In this document: piece by piece, positions 1 through 5,609 of the stretch | How the letters are laid out: each line of letters begins with the position of its first letter | Position numbering within the stretch: the first letter of the stretch is position 1 | From: Bacillota bacterium | Lineage (GTDB): Bacteria; Bacillota_C; Negativicutes; JAEYSJ01 | Assembly (NCBI GenBank): GCA_023434855.1 | Contig: JAEYSJ010000008.1 | Span: 1-6,945 of the forward strand | Direction of reading: 5' to 3' | Length of the DNA stretch: 6,945 nucleotides | The notes under the pieces: model-generated | What the model saw: only the letters and a program-made list of their open reading frames with translations | The model's database searches: none | Told to the model about the DNA's origin: nothing | Made by a program: the position numbers and the translations under genes

Positions 1-1076
1 AGCGTTTTGATTACGAAAACTCACGGAATTTCCAGGCGCAAATGAAGATTGTTCAAGTCATGGCGGTTATAACACCGATTATTAATATTCTTTCCACCAT
101 TGGTATTACGGCGATTATTTGGTTCGGCGGACACGAAGTGATAAGTGGTCATTTAACTTCTGGAGCTTTAATTTCCTTCCTAGTTTATGTAATTAATCTT
201 CCTACTCCTGTCAAACGGCTTAGCAATATCTATGCAGATATACAGCGGGCGTTAGCGGCAGCGCAGCGAATCTTTGAAGTACTGGATATCGAACCGGAAA
301 TCAAAGATTTAGAAGGGGCTAAAGAGTTAGGACCTGTAGCAGGGTATGTTACCTTTCAGAACGTCTCCTTTGCATATAACCCAGGCAAACCTGTTGTAGC
401 GGATATGTCATTTGAAGCCAGGCCGGGAGAGTTGATCGCGATCGTAGGACCTAGCGGTGCCGGGAAAACAACGGTGGTCAATCTAATTCCCCGGTTTTAT
501 GATCCTGTAGCTGGCTCGATCCGGATTGATAACATCGATATTCAAGCCGTTACCTTACAGTCCTTGCGCGCTCAAGTCGGCATTGTTCCGCAGGAAACAA
601 TTTTATTTAGCGGTACAATATTTCAAAATATTATTTACGGAAATTTAGAGGCTGCTAAGGAAGAGGTAATTGCAGCGGCAAAAGTGGCTAATGCACATAA
701 TTTCATCAGGGAAATGGCTGATGGATATGAAACTCCGGTTGGAGAGCGCGGCGCTCAGTTATCCGGTGGCCAGCGGCAACGCATTGCCATAGCCAGAGCT
801 GTTTTAAAGAATCCGCGGATATTGATCCTGGATGAAGCCACTTCAGCATTGGATACTGAGAGCGAACTACTGGTGCAGCAAGCACTCGATAGGCTGATGA
901 TTGGACGGACTTCTTTTGTTATTGCTCACCGTTTAGCAACAGTGCAACGTGCTCATTTAATTCTTGTTATGGAAAATGGCAAAATAGTGGAGCACGGTAA
1001 TCATGAAGCGCTGGTTAAGGCAGATGGTTTATACAGTAAGCTGTACAAGATTCAATTCAGTACTGAAAACCAGTAG
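1..1076 (+). CDS. ABC exporter, MsbA-like, fused permease-ATPase (5' truncated by window edge)
   Basis: This is the C-terminal part of a type IV half-transporter that would dimerise in the inner membrane and use ATP to flip or export a lipid or hydrophobic compound. The frame is open from base 3, before the first ATG at 42, and reads RFDYENSRNFQAQ into that Met, so the true start lies outside the window. About 357 residues are visible; the family is usually about 570-600. Numbering from the Met at 42, residues 3-60 hold the last two transmembrane helices. The ATPase domain follows: Walker A GPSGAGKTT (136-144), Q-loop around VPQE (182-185), signature LSGGQ (240-244), Walker B with ILILDEATSALD (260-271) and the switch His in IAHRL (H296). 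All catalytic motifs are intact. MsbA (lipid A flippase) is the best guess because the window also shows signs of an outer membrane, but a multidrug exporter cannot be excluded. No clear terminator follows it. Confidence 0.93.
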   Translation, partial: RFDYENSRNFQAQMKIVQVMAVITPIINILSTIGITAIIWFGGHEVISGHLTSGALISFLVYVINLPTPVKRLSNIYADIQRALAAAQRIFEVLDIEPEIKDLEGAKELGPVAGYVTFQNVSFAYNPGKPVVADMSFEARPGELIAIVGPSGAGKTTVVNLIPRFYDPVAGSIRIDNIDIQAVTLQSLRAQVGIVPQETILFSGTIFQNIIYGNLEAAKEEVIAAAKVANAHNFIREMADGYETPVGERGAQLSGGQRQRIAIARAVLKNPRILILDEATSALDTESELLVQQALDRLMIGRTSFVIAHRLATVQRAHLILVMENGKIVEHGNHEALVKADGLYSKLYKIQFSTENQ

Positions 1077-1233
1077 AGTTTATCTTGAAAGAGCTGCCAG
1101 ACGCTTTTGAAGTGCAGATTGCGATAAATTATTTAAGATTGTAGTATACTCGACTTAGTAGCAGATCTGTCGTTGCCACTGAGTACCTTTCCGCTTAATA
1201 CAAAACTAGATAGGAAGTCTGAAAACGCCGGCT

Positions 1234-1250
1234 TTATACGTTCGGTATAA
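1234..1250. promoter_or_regulatory. Possible operator dyad TTATAC-N5-GTATAA
   Basis: Six-base arms are perfectly inverted around the 5-base centre GTTCG. The site lies 34 bases upstream of the -35 of the regulator gene. It could bind a dimeric regulator, possibly the downstream gene product acting on itself, but this is inferred only from symmetry and position. Confidence 0.3.
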
Positions 1251-1283
1251 CTCAAATCCATTCAGTCTATATGGCTGATACAA

Positions 1284-1312
1284 TTGAACTCAATGAAAAC
1301 CTTAGATATAAT
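1284..1312 (+). promoter_or_regulatory. Sigma-A-type promoter for the PAS/PucR regulator
   Basis: A -35-like TTGAAC (1284-1289) is followed by a 17-base spacer and a perfect -10 TATAAT (1307-1312). Transcription would start near 1319, giving a leader of about 70 nt before the GTG at 1390. The dyad at 1234-1250 would sit about 77 bases upstream of the start site, a position suited to an activator. Confidence 0.7.
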
Positions 1313-1374
1313 AAAATGTACATTCAGTGGCTTGTGAAATAGGTGTCGCAGAGGAATGTGTAAAGAGTTTATAT

Positions 1375-1383
1375 AAGGAGGTG
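1375..1383 (+). promoter_or_regulatory. Ribosome binding site deciding the GTG start at 1390
   Basis: AAGGAGGTG is a near-perfect complement to the 16S rRNA 3' end. Its GGAGG core ends 8 bases before GTG 1390. This supports the GTG over the later in-frame ATG codons, which lack such a site. Confidence 0.8.
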
Positions 1384-1389
1384 TAGCGT

Positions 1390-3828
1390 GTGACGGACGG
1401 TGACGGGCAGTATATGCAGACAATGGACGCAATCAGCGACGCAGGGCCGGGGCAAGAAGATGTGCTGCGCCGGCAGGAATTATATCTTCAGGTTATGACA
1501 GAGCTTTTAAATCAGGTAGTTTGGAGAATCGATGTGGAAACATTGACGCTTATTGATACAAGCTCATCAGTAAAACGATTGCGGGGATATGAACGGGACG
1601 AGCTTATTGGCGTGAATTTGGAAGAGCTGTTATCCCCGTCATCGTATCGACGTATTCTCGAAAAATTGCCCGAGTGGTTGGAGCAAGCCGCTGACAATGG
1701 CGGAATTCAATTTTTTGAGGTAGTTGAACAGCCGCACCGGGATGGAACAACCGTATGGGTTGAGGTAGCCTGTTCTCTTTTTCGCTGCGCTGATGGACGC
1801 GCAGAATTAGTCGGCATCAGCCGCAGTCTTGGCGAGCAGAAAGGTCTGGCAGATGTGTGCCGCCAGTTAGCAGATAGTGAGCGTTTTTTGCAGGTTATCT
1901 GGGATGCCGCACCGTGCATGCTCAGCTGTGTGGATGCTAATGGATATTTTCTTCTGGTCAACCAGCGCTTTGCTGACAATTGCCGCATAGACCGGGCAAC
2001 TGCAGTAGGACGCCATTTTTTTGACATCCTGCCTGATGCTCCCCAAATCCGCGAGAAGCATGAGCAGCTTTTTGTTAAATGCTTGACAGGGCATATAGTG
2101 GAGTTTATGGATCAATACCGGTCCGATGACGAAGAGCGCTACTGCTGGTCCTATGGAATGTATAGGCCGGTTATGTCGGCAGACGGACAAGTAAAAAAAG
2201 TTATTGCCGCTATCATGGATGTGACTGAACAGCAAGAGATGAAAAGACAATTAACCGAGGCCGAAAAAATTGGCCGCACGGGCAGTTGGTATTTGCATTT
2301 AGCAACAGGCCGCTTTACTTGTTCGGATGGTTTGCTGCATTTATACGCGACCAATCGGGAAGAGTTTGCTGCTAATGAGCGACAGATTTTTTGGTCCCGA
2401 CTGTCTCCTGCAGATGAAGAACGGCTACGCCAGTGGGAAGATTTGGAATGGCTGGCTGCACAAGAAAAATTGAGTATGGAAGTTAATCTATTACTGCCTG
2501 ACGGTACTGTAAAGCTGGTATTGGTGGAAGGAAATGTACAGCTCAATTCCAGCGGACGGCCCGCTGAGATTTATGGGACAGTTACAGACGTTACAGAACA
2601 GCGGGCGCTTGAAGAGGCGTGGAGACAAGCCTTGTTGCGGCTGCGGGAGTTTTCGCGGGCGATGCCGGGGGCAGGGATGATTGTCAATTCTGAGGGGGTA
2701 GTAGTCGAAGTTTTTGATAATAATGGTTTGTTGGCTGCAGATTCGGAAGTAAGCTGGCCGGGGCAGAAACTTGCCGATTTGTTACCGATAGAGCAGGCAA
2801 GGGCACTGCTTACGACAATTGATTATACAATCAGCGAGGGAAAGCTGCAGTTTGGCGAATATACGCTGGAACTGCGTCATGGGCGGAGAAGCTTCGACGT
2901 TCGGATTGCTCCATTAAGCTATCTGCACCAGGAACGGCAACAACCGAAAGCAGCCTGCTATTTGACAGATACGACGGATCAACGCCGTACGCAGGAACTG
3001 CTTGAGTCAACCTATGAAAAACGTCGACAGCGTGATCTGCTAAACGACCTTGCCGAAGGGACTTTGGCACCTTCGCAAGAAGTGCTCGATCAGGCCTGGT
3101 CAGTCAAGCTTAACTTAGCGCAAAACTTTCTGTGTTATTTGCTGGTGTTAGAGCCATGTTCAGGGTATGAAAAACTCTCGGGACCAGGAAATGAACAACA
3201 GGCTGTAGTGGATTCGCTTTTGCTTAATTTGGCAGGGGTGCATAATACAATTACCTGGGAAAGCCGGGATGGAATTGCTCTTCTAGCACCTGTAGGGCCC
3301 GATGTGCAGTCCAATAAAATGCAGGAGATAGCGAAAGCTGCCTGCTGGCAGGAGCTAGTGGAGAAAGAATTGCCAGGAAACATTTGTCGCATAGGAATTG
3401 CCGAATTTCAACCTGGATTATTTTGGAAGTTTGCCGAAGTATACGAGCAGGCGCGGCTCGCATTGGAGGTTGGAAAGAAACTGGCGCCAAAGCAAACAAT
3501 TCACCACTATCTCGATATTGGTGTTTTTCAACTTTTTCCCGCTGTACTCGACAGCTGCTACGGAAAAAATTTCGTGCAGCGAACGCTAGGACGCCTGATT
3601 GAATATGACCGTAGTCAAGGAACGGAGTTAATGCTTACATTGGAAACCATATTGCATACAGGCAATTTGACCATGGTGGCTAAACAGCTTTATGTTCACC
3701 GCCAGACGGTCCTATTTAGAAAGCAGCGTATAGAAGCTGTGCTTGGATTATCTTTGGATAGTTTTGAGACGAGGCTGACTTTGGAGATGGCACTTAAATT
3801 CTGGCAAGCGTACGGTAAAGAGATATAA
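1390..3828 (+). CDS. PAS-domain sensor transcriptional regulator, PucR/CdaR-type HTH
   Basis: This 812-residue soluble protein is probably a one-component regulator that senses a small molecule or redox state and binds DNA. It starts at GTG 1390, with AAGGAGGTG at 1375-1383; an earlier GTG at 1388 runs straight into a stop. Four PAS-like domains can be read: about 30-150, 160-282, 287-405 and a more degenerate one at 412-535. The last three end in related motifs, MDVTEQ, TDVTEQ and TDTTDQ, at residues 276-281, 399-404 and 526-531. After a linker, residues about 570-700 resemble the GGDEF-like middle domain of CdaR/PucR regulators but lack a GGDEF catalytic motif. Residues 745-806 match the PucR-type C-terminal HTH: a TGNLTMVAKQLYVHRQTV core, then LGLSLDSFETRLTLEMAL. 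No transmembrane segment, kinase or sigma-54 ATPase domain is seen. PucR-family relatives control purine, sugar-acid or amino-acid use; ligand and targets are unknown here, and no metabolic gene adjoins it. Confidence 0.88.
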   Translation: MTDGDGQYMQTMDAISDAGPGQEDVLRRQELYLQVMTELLNQVVWRIDVETLTLIDTSSSVKRLRGYERDELIGVNLEELLSPSSYRRILEKLPEWLEQAADNGGIQFFEVVEQPHRDGTTVWVEVACSLFRCADGRAELVGISRSLGEQKGLADVCRQLADSERFLQVIWDAAPCMLSCVDANGYFLLVNQRFADNCRIDRATAVGRHFFDILPDAPQIREKHEQLFVKCLTGHIVEFMDQYRSDDEERYCWSYGMYRPVMSADGQVKKVIAAIMDVTEQQEMKRQLTEAEKIGRTGSWYLHLATGRFTCSDGLLHLYATNREEFAANERQIFWSRLSPADEERLRQWEDLEWLAAQEKLSMEVNLLLPDGTVKLVLVEGNVQLNSSGRPAEIYGTVTDVTEQRALEEAWRQALLRLREFSRAMPGAGMIVNSEGVVVEVFDNNGLLAADSEVSWPGQKLADLLPIEQARALLTTIDYTISEGKLQFGEYTLELRHGRRSFDVRIAPLSYLHQERQQPKAACYLTDTTDQRRTQELLESTYEKRRQRDLLNDLAEGTLAPSQEVLDQAWSVKLNLAQNFLCYLLVLEPCSGYEKLSGPGNEQQAVVDSLLLNLAGVHNTITWESRDGIALLAPVGPDVQSNKMQEIAKAACWQELVEKELPGNICRIGIAEFQPGLFWKFAEVYEQARLALEVGKKLAPKQTIHHYLDIGVFQLFPAVLDSCYGKNFVQRTLGRLIEYDRSQGTELMLTLETILHTGNLTMVAKQLYVHRQTVLFRKQRIEAVLGLSLDSFETRLTLEMALKFWQAYGKEI

Positions 3829-3847
3829 AACGTTGACTAACGTGAAC

Positions 3848-3896
3848 AACCAAAGCAGAAGGCAGTGGATATTTCGCTGCCTTCTGTTTTGGTTTA
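3848..3896 (+). terminator. Hairpin terminator after the PAS/PucR regulator
   Basis: The arms 3848-3865 and 3877-3894 pair over 18 bp with one G-T pair; the core is CAGAAGGCAG against CTGCCTTCTG, around an 11-base loop. The 3' arm itself contains the T-rich stretch TTTTGGTTT, as in many intrinsic terminators. It begins 20 bases after the regulator's stop codon. Confidence 0.82.
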
Positions 3897-3943
3897 TATA
3901 ACGCTGTATAATCTTATCTACAGTTATTTATACTGATTGTCAA

Positions 3944-3972
3944 TTGAAATGGAATCTTACAAATGTTATATT
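3944..3972 (+). promoter_or_regulatory. Extended -10 sigma-A-type promoter before the autotransporter remnant and cyclase
   Basis: TTGAAA (3944-3949), a 17-base spacer and TATATT (3967-3972), with TG at 3964-3965 giving an extended -10. Transcription would begin near 3979, about 72 bases before the ORF at 4051. This is the best promoter in the window and probably serves the diguanylate cyclase too, as nothing comparable is seen between 4051 and 4381. Confidence 0.72.
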
Positions 3973-4050
3973 TTAGCAAAAGAACTACTTGTTGAAAAGA
4001 ATAATTCAATAACTTTCAATTTCTATTATGACTAATGGTGGTGGAGCCTA

Positions 4051-4308
4051 ATGAGATTTCAGATCAATGCAAGGTACAAGTGGTGGTGGCAGATGAATAT
4101 GAAAGAATTTGACGGCGATATCGGCTTTACAATGAATGGCAGCCCGGTGCAGGAAAGCCTAGGCGGCTCCCAGTGGTCCTATGGAGCTGGTGTCAATGCG
4201 CAGCTTCGCACAGATACCAATTTTTATTTGGATATTACACGGACAAACGGCGGCAAATTTGTTCAGTACTGGCAAATCAACCTTGGCCTGCGCGGACAAA
4301 TTCGTTGA
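4051..4308 (+). CDS. Orphan C-terminal autotransporter beta-barrel fragment (probable gene remnant)
   Basis: This 85-residue ORF reads like the last few strands of an autotransporter outer-membrane barrel. Aromatic and alternating residues (RFQINARYKWWW, residues 2-13) are followed by SYGAGVNAQL (43-52), NFYLDITRTNGGKF (57-70) and the terminal strand YWQINLGLRG (73-82), the usual position of the 'WQxNxGxR' barrel end. Full autotransporters have a signal peptide, a long passenger and a barrel of about 250-280 residues. All of that is missing, and an in-frame TAA at 4033 closes the frame upstream. The protein ends in Arg rather than the usual terminal aromatic residue, so the beta-signal for barrel insertion is also imperfect. 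A GGTGGAG-like ribosome site precedes the ATG, so it might be translated. Most likely it is a decayed 3' end of an autotransporter gene; a small, functional barrel-like protein is less likely. It supports an outer membrane in this organism. Confidence 0.62.
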   Translation: MRFQINARYKWWWQMNMKEFDGDIGFTMNGSPVQESLGGSQWSYGAGVNAQLRTDTNFYLDITRTNGGKFVQYWQINLGLRGQIR

Positions 4309-4380
4309 GTAACCATGAAAGCCTATGCATTTACCGTTTAATATTGGTATCAGGTGCCGGTTGTTGCTTGAGGATATAAA

Positions 4381-5277
4381 ATGATTCAGCCTAATAATGA
4401 GTGCTTAGAAAAGACGATTGACCAAGAGCTGATTCAACTGTTATTAACTTTGCTTTGCAGCCCTAAAATACCGCCGGAATTAACTATAGAGCAAACGCTT
4501 GCTGATGATCCAGAGTTTCAAAAGCTATATAGGCACATTTTAGATTTGCGGGAGCTAAGTATGGCGCTGTCAAAAGGAGATACACAATTGTTTGTTGAGG
4601 GCAATGGATTTATATTGGCAAACCTAAAGTCATTGCAGTCAAATTTAAGGCGCTTAATCTGGCAGACTCAAAGAGTTGCCAAGGGTAACTTTTCCTCAAA
4701 GGTGGATTTTCTCGGTGAGTTTTCCGGGACGTTCAACGATATGATATGGAATTTAAAAAATGCGAATGCACAATTATATAAGCTAGCCAGCTTAGACTGT
4801 TTAACCCAGCTTTACAACCGAAGGGTTCTTGATCAGTTTCTAAAGGAGGCTTATCTCCGTGCCAGGGAAAGGGGCAGCAATCTTAGTATTTTGATGATTG
4901 ATATTGATCATTTCAAAAATGTGAATGATCAATATGGGCATCATGCAGGCGATCAGGTTCTTATCCAAATCAGTAGAGTATTAAAAGAACAGTTTCGGGC
5001 GACAGATATGCTGGCTCGCTATGGTGGTGAAGAATTTATGGCTATACAGCCGGAAACTAGTACAAATCAAGCGATAAAAATCGCTAACCGGGTTTTAGAA
5101 GCTGTCCGTGGTACTGTGATTCGGCTTGATATTGAGCATCGATTAATGGTTACGGTTAGCGTCGGCATTAGCTCTGTAACCCTAGAGGACCAGAGTTTTG
5201 AGGACGTTGTTAAACGAAGCGACGCTGCTTTATATGAAGCTAAGCATAATGGGCGAGACTGTTTGTACGTTTTGTAA
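4381..5277 (+). CDS. Diguanylate cyclase, soluble, HAMP-like linker plus GGDEF domain
   Basis: This 298-residue enzyme should condense two GTP into cyclic di-GMP, the second messenger that favours sessile growth. Residues 1-85 form a helical N-terminal region without recognised ligand-binding motifs. Residues about 90-130 (RLIWQTQRVAKGNFSSKVDF, then GEFSGTFNDMIWNL) look like a HAMP-type signalling helix pair, although no membrane segment precedes it. The GGDEF domain spans about 132-298: DCLTQLYNRR (139-148), metal-binding Asp in MIDIDHFKN (D174, D176), and active site GGEEF (215-219). An intact product-inhibition site, RATD (206-209), lies five residues before it. SVGIS (260-264) and the final ALYEAKHNGR (283-292) complete the fold, so activity and feedback inhibition are both expected. 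TGAGGA at 4369-4374 sets the ATG start. It is probably transcribed from 3944-3972 and ends at its own terminator. Confidence 0.94.
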   Translation: MIQPNNECLEKTIDQELIQLLLTLLCSPKIPPELTIEQTLADDPEFQKLYRHILDLRELSMALSKGDTQLFVEGNGFILANLKSLQSNLRRLIWQTQRVAKGNFSSKVDFLGEFSGTFNDMIWNLKNANAQLYKLASLDCLTQLYNRRVLDQFLKEAYLRARERGSNLSILMIDIDHFKNVNDQYGHHAGDQVLIQISRVLKEQFRATDMLARYGGEEFMAIQPETSTNQAIKIANRVLEAVRGTVIRLDIEHRLMVTVSVGISSVTLEDQSFEDVVKRSDAALYEAKHNGRDCLYVL

Positions 5278-5316
5278 AGTATGTGTCTAACTGTAAAGAA
5301 GTTGTCTTTTACATAG

Positions 5317-5365
5317 AAACCAGGCCCTGGAGGAGGCATTACTGCGGCTCCGGGGCCTGGTTTTA
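5317..5365 (+). terminator. Strong hairpin terminator after the diguanylate cyclase
   Basis: The arms 5317-5332 (AAACCAGGCCCTGGAG) and 5348-5363 (CTCCGGGGCCTGGTTT) pair over 16 bp with a single T-G pair, around a 15-base loop. A TTTTA run ends the structure. It lies 40 bases after the cyclase stop codon. Confidence 0.88.
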
Positions 5366-5544
5366 TCTGGCAGACTTGCTTTAAAATCAGGTTTAGTTGT
5401 GGCATCCGCGTTTCAAGTATCACTATGGTTGGTTTCGTATACACTAAATAAGCCTCCATACGAATTTGTTTATAAAGTCGTCATATCCATCGTCGAATAT
5501 ACCCTTAAATTCTGCTGAAAGGGTCACTAGCATTGGCTACCATG

Positions 5545-5560
5545 CATTTACCCGTAAATG
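5545..5560. promoter_or_regulatory. Operator-like dyad CATTTAC-CC-GTAAATG
   Basis: Perfect 7-base inverted arms surround a 2-base centre, 50 bases upstream of the TTG start at 5610. Size and position suit a dimeric repressor or activator site. A short RNA hairpin is unlikely because the loop would be only two bases. Confidence 0.4.
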
Positions 5561-5595
5561 ACAGATATACAGTGCGAGTGCGTAGAATATTGGGG

Positions 5596-5604
5596 AAGGA
5601 GGGG
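5596..5604 (+). promoter_or_regulatory. Ribosome binding site supporting the TTG start at 5610
   Basis: AAGGAGGGG lies with its GGAGG core 7 bases before TTG 5610. No in-frame ATG near the start of the DedA domain has a comparable site, so the uncommon TTG start is preferred. Confidence 0.75.
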
Positions 5605-5609
5605 CTGGT

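Larger units (their letters stand above)
1077..1389 (+). other. Intergenic region upstream of the PAS/PucR regulator
   Basis: This 313-base gap has no supportable gene. It holds the promoter at 1284-1312 and an imperfectly centred dyad, TTATAC-N5-GTATAA (1234-1250). The 8-mer CATTCAGT occurs at 1259-1266 and 1321-1328, and the palindrome CAGATCTG lies at 1162-1169. A weaker promoter-like pair, TTGCGA (1119-1124), 17 bases, TAGTAT (1142-1147), lies further upstream. I see no convincing terminator for the ABC gene and no riboswitch motif that I recognise. Confidence 0.6.
5278..5609 (+). other. Intergenic region upstream of the DedA-DUF4180 gene
   Basis: This 332-base gap holds the terminator at 5317-5365 and the dyad at 5545-5560. 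No gene is supportable on either strand. A weak promoter-like pair, ATGACA (5558-5563), 19 bases, TAGAAT (5583-5588), overlaps the dyad, but would start transcription almost at the ribosome binding site. I found no better promoter and no recognisable cyclic di-GMP riboswitch. Confidence 0.55.

Noticed and set aside
1162..1169. Palindrome CAGATCTG
   Set aside because: An 8-base palindrome with no extension is expected by chance and is poorly placed for the promoter at 1284.
1512..3499. Several long reverse-strand open frames inside the PAS/PucR gene
   Set aside because: They lie wholly antisense to a clearly coding gene with recognisable domains, and show no domain, ribosome site or promoter of their own.
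3907..3912. TATAAT just after the regulator terminator
   Set aside because: No suitable -35 lies at 16-18 bases upstream, and the better promoter at 3944-3972 follows closely.
3895..4050. Insertion-sequence scar that might explain the autotransporter truncation
   Set aside because: I found no terminal inverted repeats, target duplication or transposase remnant beside the fragment.
4173..4379. A 68-codon forward frame over the autotransporter fragment
   Set aside because: It is the alternative frame of the fragment, whose barrel pattern is convincing only in the 4051 frame.
5067..5459. A 130-codon reverse frame across the cyclase end and terminator
   Set aside because: It reads through the terminator hairpin and the conserved GGDEF C-terminus, and its proline/glycine-rich middle is simply the hairpin translated.
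5366..5600. Possible cyclic di-GMP riboswitch between the cyclase and DedA
   Set aside because: The conserved core sequences of the GEMM classes are not visible, and the only paired elements are a 4-bp hairpin and the dyad with a 2-base loop.
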